From: Hyphomicrobiales bacterium
GTDB lineage: Bacteria; Pseudomonadota; Alphaproteobacteria; Rhizobiales; JAJFHB01
Direction: 5' to 3'
Assembly: GCA_021775755.1 (NCBI GenBank)
Contig: JAJFHE010000052.1
Coordinates: forward strand, 19,938-83,937
DNA length: 64,000 nt
The position numbers were made by a program, and so were the translations under genes. The notes beneath the pieces were generated by a model. The model saw nothing but the letters and a program-made list of their open reading frames with translations. It had not been told where the DNA came from and did no database searches. Shown here piece after piece: positions 1 through 8,248 of this stretch (position 1 is the stretch's first letter; each line of letters starts with the position of its first letter).

Positions 1-2
1 GG

Positions 3-752
3 CAGTTGCGCGATGCCGATGAGCGGGGGAACATCTACAACGGTGTGATGTCCAGTGCACAGAATAAAATCGCGTTTGGTACGCTCGAACCGGAGGATGC
101 GCGGCTCTTGGCCGAGCGCCTATACTTTGGAGAGTTCGATCGTGATGAGGTCAAGACCGCGTTTAACAAGCCGACTGTGGTCGGTTACGATTTGGTACGT
201 CTTGCCGGTGGTTCACATGCAGATGGCTACGGACATTCAGAGAGTGAGAGCAGTTCATCAAGTGCCACCATGAGCGAAACATTCGATGGCACAATTACGG
301 GCAACGACGAGCGGCAAGTATGGGGAGAGAGTGCCGGTGATACGGCCGCCCAGAGTGCGAGTATCTCTTTTACTCATACAAACACGAGCGGATGGAGTGA
401 GACGTACCGTCCTGTTTTGGAGGACCGGCCGACACTGCCATATTCACTCGACGAGCAAGTGTACCTAAAAGCTCGTGAGCTCTTTCTTCTGGCCAAGCGT
501 CAGGCAATCTTGAGCATACCCGGAAAGCCAAGCCGGTTGTTTCTCTCACGCTTTGTCCAAGAGCCATTGACGACTGATGAGTTTGTGGCCTCGTATGAGG
601 CCAAGCAGCACGATAGAGCGAGCTTCACGGCAGGCCCTCAGGCGATTGATGAACTGATAGAGGAGCGCGGTCGCGCCCTTATAAAAAGTGCCGGCACTGC
701 CGAGGATTTTTTCGCGGCGGTTGACTTCAAGGAACCCGTACCCGAGGAGTGA
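3..752 (+). CDS. C-terminal part of a VirD4/TraG-type conjugative coupling ATPase (partial at window edge)
   Basis: The reading frame is open to the left edge, so this is the end of a longer protein. The first visible residues (QLRDADERGNIYNG) resemble the segment after the ATPase core of type IV coupling proteins of the TraD/TraG/VirD4 group, which bring relaxase-bound DNA to the secretion channel at the inner membrane. A Ser/Gly/Thr-rich linker follows (about residues 70-125), then a charged helical tail ending in PVPEE. The Walker motifs would lie outside the window. The next gene, a replication-relaxation protein, fits a transfer or replication module. The assignment rests on remembered family resemblance of a short piece, so it is moderate. 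Confidence 0.55.
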   Translation, partial: QLRDADERGNIYNGVMSSAQNKIAFGTLEPEDARLLAERLYFGEFDRDEVKTAFNKPTVVGYDLVRLAGGSHADGYGHSESESSSSSATMSETFDGTITGNDERQVWGESAGDTAAQSASISFTHTNTSGWSETYRPVLEDRPTLPYSLDEQVYLKARELFLLAKRQAILSIPGKPSRLFLSRFVQEPLTTDEFVASYEAKQHDRASFTAGPQAIDELIEERGRALIKSAGTAEDFFAAVDFKEPVPEE

Positions 753-796
753 TTCTCAGAGGAGCATGAAGGCCCGTACCGAGATATAATGTTTCT

Positions 797-1726
797 ATGA
801 ATAGTGACTATTATTACGAACATACATTCACGCGCCGAGGCAAACAGGATGTGGTTGTGCAGCCACGCGATGCTGAAATTATCGTACGCGTTGCAAAGAA
901 CCGTTTCATTGACTCTCAAGATATCCAGCGTTTGACCGGAGCGTCGTACCGCCCGTTGTTACGCAGACTAAAACTGTTACGCGATGTCGGTGCATTGATT
1001 GAGCCGCGTAGTACTCGCCTGCGCCGCACAACAAACGGTACCAAGCCAATGGTGTACGGTCTTGGAAACGTGGGTGCTGACTACCTCAGTAAAGTAGGTG
1101 TTCCACGTACCAATGTTGATTGGACAAAGCTCGCTCGCGAGTACACCGATTTTAAAATGGACCACACATTGCTTCAGACAAAAGTGATGGTCGATTTTGA
1201 AATGTCCTGCCGTAAGTACCCGCGCTATGAGTTCTTCGATGAGTGGGCACTCAACCGTCGGCTAGGACTCCGCCGTGAATTGCCAATCAGCACACCGTTT
1301 AAATGGCAAACGCGACTGCCACATGTGGCCGCTCCGGTCGGTGTTGTTCCTGACCGCACATTTGCTATTTCCGATACACAAGAGCCGGGGTTCTTCTATT
1401 TTTTTGTGGAGGCCGACCGCGGTAAGGTTGTTCAGAAAAGCACGACGCAGCCGCTCAGACGAACAGTTACGAGAAAACACGTGGCCTACCACCGCAGCCG
1501 AGAGGTGACGAAGAAGCTGTTTGGTATTGGCGCTTATCGTGTTTTGTGGGTGGCGCTTGGGGCCAAACGTGCTGAAAACATGCGCACAATGACCCGGCCA
1601 CATATAGGCGATGGACAAGGGTCGCCGATGTTTCTGTATGAATCCCATGCAAATATTGCCGGCGACGACATCCTCACCGCAGAATGGACAAATGCGCGAG
1701 ACGAACGTACGCGACTCGTTGATTAA
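797..1726 (+). CDS. Replication-relaxation family protein
   Basis: This 309-aa protein matches the pattern of the Replic_Relax family: an N-terminal winged-helix part (about residues 25-75, RDAEIIVRVAKNRFIDSQDIQRL), then a mixed domain with H-T-L-L after a D-x-K-x-D-H segment near residue 120. Family members are found on plasmids and integrative elements, are linked to replication or nicking, and often sit beside a coupling ATPase, as here (45 bp spacing). A TATAAT box at 785-790 ends 6 nt before the ATG, and there is no ribosome binding site, so the transcript may be leaderless. The family call is fairly firm. The biochemical role (relaxase-like or initiator-like) is inference. Confidence 0.65.
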   Translation: MNSDYYYEHTFTRRGKQDVVVQPRDAEIIVRVAKNRFIDSQDIQRLTGASYRPLLRRLKLLRDVGALIEPRSTRLRRTTNGTKPMVYGLGNVGADYLSKVGVPRTNVDWTKLAREYTDFKMDHTLLQTKVMVDFEMSCRKYPRYEFFDEWALNRRLGLRRELPISTPFKWQTRLPHVAAPVGVVPDRTFAISDTQEPGFFYFFVEADRGKVVQKSTTQPLRRTVTRKHVAYHRSREVTKKLFGIGAYRVLWVALGAKRAENMRTMTRPHIGDGQGSPMFLYESHANIAGDDILTAEWTNARDERTRLVD

Positions 1727-1848
1727 TCATGCGACTGTGTCGTCACCGTTATAGCCGCCACATTGACCGTTAAAGGGGCGCTCTGCTTTTGCCCTTGACC
1801 GGCCGGCATTGTTGGCGGCTCTTGTACGATTTGTGAAAAAGAGCGAGC

Positions 1849-2220
1849 TTAGGAACTTTTGAGGTCGTCAACAGGCTTGCTCTGCCAAGTTGGCGCGTAA
1901 AGAACCAATGCGCCTTTGTCAGGACCATCCCAAATGGGATTCTGTAAATCCAAGTAAAAGAAGTGAGCCCTCTTCCCTCTATCCAAAGCGCGCTCACTGC
2001 TCGTTCCCATCTTTGTGTAGACGACGACAAGGTCACCCTTCGGGATAGGCTTATAGGGGAACCAGAGGGTGTGATAGAAAGTAGTCGTTGGGCTATCATC
2101 AATGTAACCCGACTGCGCGACCAAATAGTCGCCAACATCTAGGTCAGCTAGCGCCCGAAGCGTCAGCCTTTCCTTATTTAGGTCACCGGGAGCAATTATG
2201 GACCTCAGTTCCAGTTTCAT
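1849..2220 (-). CDS. Small beta-rich protein of unknown function
   Basis: This 123-aa product has no signal peptide or membrane segment. Its pattern of short hydrophobic strands (HTLWFPYKPIPKGDLVVVYTK, then FFYLDLQNPIWDGPDKGALVLY) resembles the beta-sandwich of lamin-tail-like (LTD) domains, where an aromatic-Pro-x-Gly-Asp turn and a 'W-(N/D)-D/G-x-G-D/A' stretch recur. That is a resemblance by eye only. Its ATG overlaps the stop of the upstream membrane gene by four bases (ATGA), so the two are translationally coupled and probably work together. It is cargo of the tRNA-Phe element. Confidence 0.55.
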   Translation of the reverse strand: MKLELRSIIAPGDLNKERLTLRALADLDVGDYLVAQSGYIDDSPTTTFYHTLWFPYKPIPKGDLVVVYTKMGTSSERALDRGKRAHFFYLDLQNPIWDGPDKGALVLYAPTWQSKPVDDLKSS

Positions 2221-2654
2221 GCTCGATTAACCTTTGCGGTAATTCCGATTAATACTGTAATGATACTAATTCCAACTAGAACCAAAAATAGCTTATCATT
2301 GTCTTTCACGTTAAATGCTATTCCGAAGAGAATCGAACCTGCTGCAATACTTCCGGTGGATAGAATGTCGAAAGAATTGTGAGTCTTTAATTTTTCGTTG
2401 GAAACAGCGAGATTCGTTTTAGCCTGATGATATTTTGTGGATACAGACTTCAGTTCGACTACCACGCCATCCATGCGATCCAACTCATCAAGTAGCACCT
2501 TCTGCACGCCAGATGAGCCGAGTTCCTCGTCGGTCAAGTCGCGTCTAACCTTGTCGAAGGAAAGACGGCGACCCTTTGGTTGTGGGGTGCTGTCACCTCT
2601 TCCACCGTGGTCGCCATCATCCGGTTCTTCAGTATCGGCGTCAGTTACAGACAT
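2217..2654 (-). CDS. Two-transmembrane protein with coiled-coil stalk, coupled to the next gene
   Basis: The N-terminal half is acidic and probably disordered (residues 1-35, many D, E and G). It is followed by a heptad-like helical stretch (LLDELDRMDGVVVELKSVSTKYHQAKTNL region) and two hydrophobic segments at the C-terminus (around DILSTGSIAAGSILFGIAF and KLFLVLVGISIITVLIGI). I chose the ATG at 2654; a TTG at 2687 would add 11 residues, and neither has a clear Shine-Dalgarno. The stop overlaps the start of the downstream beta-rich gene. A soluble partner plus a two-TM protein recalls membrane effectors in defence modules, but nothing in the sequence proves that. Confidence 0.55.
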   Translation of the reverse strand: MSVTDADTEEPDDGDHGGRGDSTPQPKGRRLSFDKVRRDLTDEELGSSGVQKVLLDELDRMDGVVVELKSVSTKYHQAKTNLAVSNEKLKTHNSFDILSTGSIAAGSILFGIAFNVKDNDKLFLVLVGISIITVLIGITAKVNRA

Positions 2655-2798
2655 AAGTTTGCGACCTGCCCTAGATGTTGCAGACAATTTCGAGCTTTGG
2701 GTACAGATACCATCGGTTTGAGGGGCCGAGAAGCCAATAACTTCGATTATGCCATCCGGCTGAGGCCCAACGGCATCAAACAGAAAGGGTGGCAGGGA

Positions 2799-3752
2799 CT
2801 AGTAATTCATCGCAAAGCTCGCCGACTTACGATGTCGTTTGACGGTATGATTGTACCCTTCCGTCGTTGTGATTGATGCGTGATTTACCGTGCGCTGAAT
2901 ATCCTCACCTTGCCATCCAGCTTCGTACGCTTGAGTAATAAATGTGGCTCTTGCCGAGTGGGGGGTGACGCCCGTCGGCAAAGCAGCGATACGAGCGTAT
3001 TTTTCAAACAGCCGATAGAATTGCGTCCGACTGATTGGCTTCTTGTCGCGCGGGTTCTTCACATGGCGAAACAGCAATCCATTGCGGTCGTCGCCGTGAC
3101 CCGACACATCAAGATATTTTTGAACGGCAACTTGGCACTCTGTGTGTATGGCAATGGTGTTTGTCTGATCGCCTTTAGTGGTCATTTCCAAAACCCAATA
3201 GTCTCGATCTTTCCGCAGATCACTGACACGCAAGCTGCCGGGTTCTGACAGGCGGCATCCTGTATAAAAGTAGACATGGAGTAACGCTCGATCGCGCACG
3301 CCTTGCACGGTAGTGGGGGAGGGAGCGTCAAGCATCGTGCGGACCTGAGCCGGCGTGAGGGCCGGCGTCTTACCGCTTCCCATTCCGGCTGTGCCGGTTT
3401 TGGGTCGCTTCACACCGGAGACTGGATTAATTGAGCAGAGGTTCTTGTCCGCGAGCACTTTATACAAGGAGGAGAGGGCAGCGAGTCGCGTTGCGATTGT
3501 TCCTTTTGAGCATCCGGTTTTTTTCATGTGATCGCGCCATGCAATCACATGCACTTTCTGAACGCCGTACAGCTCCTCGGCGTTGCGGAGACCAAGTGCG
3601 ACGATAAACTCACGCAGCGCACGCCGATATGCCACGCGCGTATTGTCCGATGTAAAGTTTGCAAGCCACACCTCTTCGGCCGGCACGTTTGCAAGCACGT
3701 CATAGCTGCTTTTGACGGCCGGCAGATTTGTCTTTTTTGGAGTAATTTCCAT
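2799..3752 (-). CDS. Tyrosine recombinase (XerD-like)
   Basis: This is a 317-aa phage-integrase-family recombinase. The N-terminal SAM-like core-binding domain covers about residues 25-105 and the catalytic domain about 130-317. All catalytic residues are visible: Arg in TGCRLSE (about 167), Lys in TTKGD (193), His and Arg in HSARATF (265, 268), His in NHASI (291), and the nucleophile Tyr in EGYNH (300). The ATG at 3752 is chosen over an in-frame upstream start because a TACAAT box (minus strand, 3764-3759) ends six bases before it. A near-perfect inverted repeat overlaps this promoter. It is the second recombinase of the element, distinct in sequence from the tRNA-adjacent integrase. Multimer resolution, inversion or cassette exchange are all possible roles. 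Confidence 0.85.
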   Translation of the reverse strand: MEITPKKTNLPAVKSSYDVLANVPAEEVWLANFTSDNTRVAYRRALREFIVALGLRNAEELYGVQKVHVIAWRDHMKKTGCSKGTIATRLAALSSLYKVLADKNLCSINPVSGVKRPKTGTAGMGSGKTPALTPAQVRTMLDAPSPTTVQGVRDRALLHVYFYTGCRLSEPGSLRVSDLRKDRDYWVLEMTTKGDQTNTIAIHTECQVAVQKYLDVSGHGDDRNGLLFRHVKNPRDKKPISRTQFYRLFEKYARIAALPTGVTPHSARATFITQAYEAGWQGEDIQRTVNHASITTTEGYNHTVKRHRKSASFAMNY

Positions 3753-3765
3753 ACAGAAATTGTAG

Positions 3766-3795
3766 CATAGAATAGGTAACATAACCTATTTTATG
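3766..3795. repeat. dif-like inverted repeat: 12-bp arms around a 6-bp centre
   Basis: Arms 3766-3777 (catagaataggt) and 3784-3795 (acctattttatg) are inverted copies with 11 of 12 positions matching, separated by the 6-bp spacer aacata. Two 11-12 bp recombinase arms around a 6-bp crossover region is the plan of Xer/dif and other simple tyrosine-recombinase core sites. The repeat also overlaps the -35 side of the promoter of the adjacent recombinase gene, so an autoregulatory operator is the main alternative. Confidence 0.6.
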
Positions 3796-3833
3796 TTAAC
3801 AATCTTGGAACGCGGATTGGAGTTCCCACGTCT

Positions 3834-4625
3834 TCATTTTTTCTTCTCTAAAAGCTTCCGCATCTTGTCTGAAAAAGCAGCCTTTGACTTTTTGTTTTCG
3901 GATATCTGGGACGTCAAGAAGACAACAGACTCCCTGACGGTCTCTGCGTGTACGAGGCATTCCTCATCGCTTTCGGCGTGCAATCCCTTACTCAAGGCAG
4001 CATGAAGGATACCAAGCGGATTCATTCCGTCAATGAGTAGGGAACTAGGCAACATATCTTTGATGAGATTGATCTTTTCCGAAGTTTGACGTGTAGATTT
4101 CACTTTTGCGAGAACTTCATTAAATGCTTCGCGCTCATCCTCTGGAATTAGGTCTCTTACATCTTCTAAGAGTTGATCGATGATCTCTTCTGTGATCCGC
4201 CGATAGTACGAAAACGCGCCTATGCCATATCCTTGCGATTCACAAATCAATCCCCGAGACAAGTATCCGCGATGAGCACCGAGCATCCTCTCAATGCCTT
4301 TATCACCTTGAATTTCCCATGCTGGATATTGACCGATTTTCATTATCCAATCTCTGTCAGGTGAGACATATATGAAAAATTCTCGCTGCGAACGTTGGCA
4401 CCCAATGCAAAGATAAGTGCAGCGTAGATTATACGCCAGACTGTTTGTGTTCACGATTCCCGAGGCGTAATGATATTCATTTGTCATTACGTACGTCTGC
4501 CGAGAACCACATTCCGAGCAATGAAAGTTCACGCTAGGTTTGTCGATCTTGTCCATAGTACTTAGGATTTCGACCTCAAACTTTTTGTATAAAGGATAGT
4601 TTTCGATGAACTGTTTGTTTGGCAT
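3834..4625 (-). CDS. Zinc-finger protein of unknown function, possibly with a HEPN-like C-terminal half
   Basis: The 263-aa protein has a probable zinc site formed by C36-x2-C39 and C69/C73-x2-C76 (HCSECGS and CTYLCIGC). The C-terminal half is helical. Its pattern (YYRRITEEIIDQLLEDV, later LHAALSKGLHAESDEECLVH) resembles the helical bundle of DUF4145-type, HEPN-related proteins that often appear in restriction and defence islands. There is no clear HEPN catalytic R-x4-6-H that I can assign. A GACAAT box lies 8 nt before the ATG. Cargo of the element; function unknown. Confidence 0.55.
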   Translation of the reverse strand: MPNKQFIENYPLYKKFEVEILSTMDKIDKPSVNFHCSECGSRQTYVMTNEYHYASGIVNTNSLAYNLRCTYLCIGCQRSQREFFIYVSPDRDWIMKIGQYPAWEIQGDKGIERMLGAHRGYLSRGLICESQGYGIGAFSYYRRITEEIIDQLLEDVRDLIPEDEREAFNEVLAKVKSTRQTSEKINLIKDMLPSSLLIDGMNPLGILHAALSKGLHAESDEECLVHAETVRESVVFLTSQISENKKSKAAFSDKMRKLLEKKK

Positions 4626-4761
4626 GACGATTCATTGTCCTAATTCTCTCCGATGGCTGTCGGGAAGGCTGAAAATGACTCCTCCGCGATGAGAGCACAA
4701 TCCGACGCCCTTTAAACGATAAGCATATCAGACAACGTCGGACATTTGCTCTTTGGATAAA

Positions 4762-4790
4762 GGAAAGCCCCGCCGATGTGGCGGGGCCAA
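4762..4790 (-). terminator. Rho-independent terminator of the primase-like gene
   Basis: An 8-bp GC-only stem (4767-4774 with 4780-4787), loop gatgt, is followed on the minus strand by a T-rich tract (TTTCCTTT). It lies about 20 bases past the stop codon at 4810. Confidence 0.8.
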
Positions 4791-4809
4791 AAGTCTCGAT
4801 GGAAGCAAT

Positions 4810-5868
4810 CTACAAGGGGGCATCCATTGCTATTTGTTGCTCAATCTCAGAGCATCTTTTTTCTGGTGAGCTCAAACTAGAAACGGTCATGATCTGCACA
4901 AATCCGATGCGCGCGAGCCTTCCGGCGATGCGCTCAGCGTTCGTGTCAGCCGGTCCCACCGTCAACACAAACGCACCAGTCGGATTTGGTAGTGACGCCA
5001 GTATTTCAAGTTGGCGGTTGCTAACAACGGCATCAACAAGTGCCACGACGTTATCGGTGCGGGCCTCAAAAAGATCGACGACCTGAAGATAGTCCGTGAC
5101 CACCGTATAGCCGACACGTTCAACACGCTCGGACTCCACGGCACGGTGCACGTTGTACACCTCTATCCCACGCACAAAGTTTTCGGGATAGAAGTACGGT
5201 TCATCCTCGCCATCGAGTGCGGTTCCGGCATAGGCAAGGGTGTGCCCTTCCCTATCGTGGATGGGTATTGCAACGCGACCTTTCAAAAGACCACGTGTGC
5301 AATATCCAATGCCGAAGTGTTCGGCCGTGTCTGACATCAAACCTCGGCCAACGAGTTCCTCGTGGTCGTGCTCGAGGTTCTTGAGTACCTGAAACGTGAG
5401 CGGCCTATTCTCGGCTGCTGCCGACTCTTCCCCGGTTTCGTCAGACCCAACTTTCTCACCGGTTTCAGAAGCAACCTCCTTTTTTGCCTTCTTGGGTGAT
5501 TGTTGCGCCTCTTGTCGTTTAGATTGACGTGGGGTGTCTTTTTTGGCGGCGGTTTTGGTCTCAAGCCCAAATTGGTCCACAATCTTAATGGCAGCGTCTC
5601 GAAGGGAGCACTCCTCCATAACCGCCACAAAATCGAGGACATTTCCGCCTCGGTCACAGTCCCCGAAACAGTTCCAACAATTTTTGGTGAAGTTGGCAGA
5701 GAATGATCTCGATTTTGCGCCTCCTCCGTGAATGGGACATGGGCCTGAACGCTGATTGCCCGAGCCGGAGAGGTTCGCGAGAACACCGTAACTTTCAAGT
5801 ACCTGTTCAATGGAAATTTGCTCTTTGACTTCCTTAAAGTCAATAAATCTTCTTTTCGTTTTCAGCAT
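4810..5868 (-). CDS. DnaG-type primase-like protein with CHC2 zinc finger
   Basis: The 352-aa product begins with a CHC2 zinc-binding domain: C44, H47 (CPIHGG), C64 and C67 (CWNCFG), followed by the typical GGNVLDFVAVMEECSLRDAA helix. A low-complexity K/E/S/T-rich linker spans about residues 105-150. The C-terminal half resembles a degenerate primase catalytic core (GIGYCTRGLLKGRVAIPIHD, then a toprim-like VALVDAV segment), but the acidic toprim triad is not obvious. It is probably the element's own primase, used in replication after transfer. AGGAGG stands well placed before the ATG, and a terminator follows. Confidence 0.75.
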   Translation of the reverse strand: MLKTKRRFIDFKEVKEQISIEQVLESYGVLANLSGSGNQRSGPCPIHGGGAKSRSFSANFTKNCWNCFGDCDRGGNVLDFVAVMEECSLRDAAIKIVDQFGLETKTAAKKDTPRQSKRQEAQQSPKKAKKEVASETGEKVGSDETGEESAAAENRPLTFQVLKNLEHDHEELVGRGLMSDTAEHFGIGYCTRGLLKGRVAIPIHDREGHTLAYAGTALDGEDEPYFYPENFVRGIEVYNVHRAVESERVERVGYTVVTDYLQVVDLFEARTDNVVALVDAVVSNRQLEILASLPNPTGAFVLTVGPADTNAERIAGRLARIGFVQIMTVSSLSSPEKRCSEIEQQIAMDAPL

Positions 5869-5877
5869 TACAACCTC

Positions 5878-5907
5878 CTATCAGGTATTGTATAATCACC
5901 CTGATAG
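5878..5907. promoter_or_regulatory. Promoter with inverted-repeat operator for the primase-like gene
   Basis: Arms ctatcagg (5878-5885) and cctgatag (5900-5907) flank a 14-bp AT-rich centre. That centre holds TATACAAT on the minus strand, a plausible -10 for the primase-like gene, and tataat on the plus strand. The layout suggests a repressor site lying over the promoter. Confidence 0.5.
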
Positions 5908-5917
5908 AAATGGTACT

Positions 5918-6130
5918 ACTTACAAGAATTTCGTCAATCGAGTGGTTGCCGGCGCGGTGCGTTCTTTCCATACGCCCTCAGTGAGCCGCGACACATTAGG
6001 GCCAATACTGCGCACCCAGATCAGTCGCAAGTCATACCTGATGACCGATGAAGCTGGCGTTTACAAAAAAAGATCGGCAAGGAATGGGTTGGCCACGGCA
6101 AAGCTCTCCACAACCGCCAGACTCAATAGA
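5918..6130 (+). pseudogene. Relic of an IS1595-family transposase
   Basis: The plus-strand translation from about 5925 reads RSFHTPSVSRDTLGPIL...SYLMTDEAGVYKK, the conserved catalytic stretch of IS1595-type DDE transposases (pattern RSFHV..., LMTDEAxxY). After a run of seven adenines (about 6064-6070) the match continues only in another frame (KIGKEWVGHGKALHN, matching the GxEFxxHxxVNH region) and soon meets a stop. The N-terminal and C-terminal parts are missing. It is a frameshifted internal fragment with no visible terminal inverted repeats. Confidence 0.6.
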
Positions 6131-6245
6131 CCGAATCATTCTATCTTTAGTCGCATGAACGAGTGGGCGGTGACTGGTGATCATCGCCCACTCGACGTCC
6201 GCGTTGCGTGATTGAGCCACACGCGGACGATCTCAAAACAATGAA

Positions 6246-6659
6246 ATGGGCGCATGGCTCGGCCCCTGTGAGGAGCCCTTTGCCGTGGCAAATCTTGTAA
6301 ATGCAAATCTGGAAAATGGCTCAATACAATACTATGGAAAGATTGACGCCATTCCGGCTAGCTCGGAAACCAATGGAAATGTGACCGTCAAAAACGCCGC
6401 AGTGGACGAAGTTCCTGCCTATTACGATGTGTCTTTTCTCATAAATTCAAACTTTGAAGAACTCGGCATTCAATTCAACAACGTCTTTCATTGGCACTGC
6501 GCGGTGAAAGAGGAAGATTCTTTCGCTCAATATCGTTTAATCGAAGATCAAGCGGCGCAAGCCGTGCCAACAATGCTTCGCGTTCTTGCTGACAGGCTCG
6601 AGGAGAGAATTGTGGAGTCTGCGAAGCAGCGCGAAAAAGCGAAAAAAGGCGTCCAATAA
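6246..6659 (+). CDS. Hypothetical soluble protein
   Basis: This 137-aa product has no signal peptide, membrane segment or motif I recognise. The middle has alternating hydrophobic strands (YYDVSFLINSNFEELGIQFNNVFHWHC) and the C-terminus is a charged helix (RLEERIVESAKQREKAKKG). No Shine-Dalgarno is visible before the ATG at 6246, so the true start could be downstream. It follows the transposase relic and has no obvious operon partner. Confidence 0.45.
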   Translation: MGAWLGPCEEPFAVANLVNANLENGSIQYYGKIDAIPASSETNGNVTVKNAAVDEVPAYYDVSFLINSNFEELGIQFNNVFHWHCAVKEEDSFAQYRLIEDQAAQAVPTMLRVLADRLEERIVESAKQREKAKKGVQ

Positions 6660-6733
6660 AGACATTCATCTGAATTGGATTCCCAACTGGTTTACGTGCA
6701 CCAATACACACACCTGAGTGGGTAAGTGCCGGT

Positions 6734-6853
6734 TTATTTCGTGTTGTCTGATTTATCTGGCTTAAGCCGCTTCACCGGCGCCATCATGTCGATGGATTTC
6801 TCGAACCGTTCCCATGCATCGGGCTCGGTTTCGATAGCGTCCGCTTCTTTCAG
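6734..6853 (-). CDS. Possible small ORF or remnant (about 39 aa)
   Basis: The minus strand carries a well-formed reading frame ending at 6734 with the protein-like run KEADAIETEPDAWERFEKS. The 'EPDAWERFE' pattern recalls small alphaproteobacterial proteins found as antitoxin-like or unknown ORFs. The frame extends upstream to about 6920 but offers no ATG, GTG or TTG at a sensible place; CTG at 6853 is the best candidate. It may be the stump of a small gene. The rest of 6660-7065 shows nothing else I can support. Confidence 0.3.
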   Translation of the reverse strand: MKEADAIETEPDAWERFEKSIDMMAPVKRLKPDKSDNTK

Positions 6854-7065
6854 ATTTTGTTGATTTAGTCGCTGCGTTAAGTTGGATTTGCGTCCGCTTG
6901 TAATGGAAGCGGTCGTTTGCCGGCCCGCTCAACCATGGTTGGCTGGCGGGCTGGTCGATTTCAGTCTGGTTTTGCGTGTTTTGTCATGCTGGTTGCGTGA
7001 TTGGCGGTGGCTCCGGTCTGAGTTTGACGAGCTTCGGCGCTGCCATAGTGTATCGGGTTCCTTAC

Positions 7066-8109
7066 TCAACTAGGCGGGGGAGGCAACTCCAGCCAACCCT
7101 TAAGATAGGCACCAAGCACGGTCGCCGCACTACTTGCTGTAACCGCTATCACCCACGAAGCGATAGCGGGCGCAACTCTGGCAAGCAGCCCTTTGGGTTT
7201 TTCGCTCAGATAGATGGCCGCAAATGGAAGGTATCGATTGTGCAGCGATGAAACGGCCCAAATCAAGAGGACTATGCCGATCACGAAAATCACTCTGCTT
7301 TCAATGCTGGCAAGGCTAGGCAGAAATATTACGCTCGCCACAACCAGTAAGTGATTTATGCCAAAACCAAGGCGTTTGAATTTGGTAGTGTAAGCCCTTT
7401 CGAAGCGTCGAACTTCACGCTTCAATTTCTCGCGCTGCCCAAGCACCCAAGCTTCGCGTGCGCCTTGCACGATTACCTGATTAAGATTGGGACCGAACTC
7501 CAACGATACGAGCTTGCTGATTTCACCGCTCTCCAGCTCTTGGGCGAATACCTTCATGCTCTCCGCCTTATTATCATGAAAAGTAAGCGTCTTGAAATTC
7601 TCGAGGAAGCGTGACTGTTCCGTACCTGCATCCACACTCACGACCACACGCGCCCGCGGGAACTCTCGCTGTATATCCTCGGCAATCGAAATAATTTGAT
7701 TGTGCTCTATTTCGATAGCCCCAAACTCGTGACGTGCGGTATGGAGTTGGTCAGGCGTGTTTTCGCCCAAATCCGAGACCTGCCCCCTATCATGCGGAAA
7801 GAGGAAAAAGGTTCCGGCCGTACCAACTTCTGTCTTCCATTGGCCCTCCAACTCTCCCATTGAACCAAGAGTGGCGTTCGCGGTGAGGGCACCAAAACTC
7901 ACGCCCGCAATCTCTGCCAGAGGCTCGCCCGCAATCGTCAATCGACCATCTTCAAATGAACCGGTGATGTTGAATGCGGCTACGCCAATTCCCGCCTCAT
8001 TAAACCTTAGCGTACCTTGCAAAGCGGCATCCTCACCGTTCAACTCTACAAAAAGATTGCCGGTGTTGGTCCCATAGACCTTACCGGCCCATAACCGCCC
8101 CAATGCCAT
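7066..8109 (-). CDS. Membrane-anchored protein with beta-rich N-terminal domain, unknown function
   Basis: The 347-aa protein starts at the ATG at 8109, which has AAGGAG at good spacing (an upstream GTG lies inside the ribosome binding site). Residues 1-105 form a beta-rich, Gly/Thr-rich domain (GRLWAGKVYGTNTGNLFVEL ... TFFLFPHD). A mixed alpha/beta part (about 120-215) follows, then a basic helix. Two or three membrane segments fill the C-terminus (about 253-287 and 313-333), and the tail is LPPPPS. It is transcribed divergently from the zinc-ribbon membrane gene at 8249, with a long perfect inverted repeat between them. No family recognised. Confidence 0.6.
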   Translation of the reverse strand: MALGRLWAGKVYGTNTGNLFVELNGEDAALQGTLRFNEAGIGVAAFNITGSFEDGRLTIAGEPLAEIAGVSFGALTANATLGSMGELEGQWKTEVGTAGTFFLFPHDRGQVSDLGENTPDQLHTARHEFGAIEIEHNQIISIAEDIQREFPRARVVVSVDAGTEQSRFLENFKTLTFHDNKAESMKVFAQELESGEISKLVSLEFGPNLNQVIVQGAREAWVLGQREKLKREVRRFERAYTTKFKRLGFGINHLLVVASVIFLPSLASIESRVIFVIGIVLLIWAVSSLHNRYLPFAAIYLSEKPKGLLARVAPAIASWVIAVTASSAATVLGAYLKGWLELPPPPS

Positions 8110-8127
8110 AACCGTCACTCCTTTGGT

Positions 8128-8178
8128 TCAGCCCCTATCCCCCAGATTGTGTCAACCCATCTGGGGGATAGGGGCTGA
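8128..8178. repeat. Perfect 20-bp inverted repeat with 11-nt centre between divergent genes
   Basis: Arms 8128-8147 and 8159-8178 are exact reverse complements (core agcccctatcccccagat); the centre is tgtgtcaaccc. The left arm starts 18 bases before the ATG at 8109. It lacks a T-tract, so it is not a classical terminator. It could be a dimeric operator, a 5'-leader hairpin of the minus-strand gene, or a remnant of a small mobile repeat. Confidence 0.75.
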
Positions 8179-8248
8179 CAATGCCGACGTGACGCATTAG
8201 TGTTCAGAAACTGCAGCAAACGTTCTCCTGCAACGCAGAAGGTTTGGA

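Noticed and set aside
6064..6070. Run of seven A as a programmed frameshift site of an IS
   Set aside because: The position is inside the catalytic domain rather than between orfA and orfB. Decay or sequencing error is more likely.
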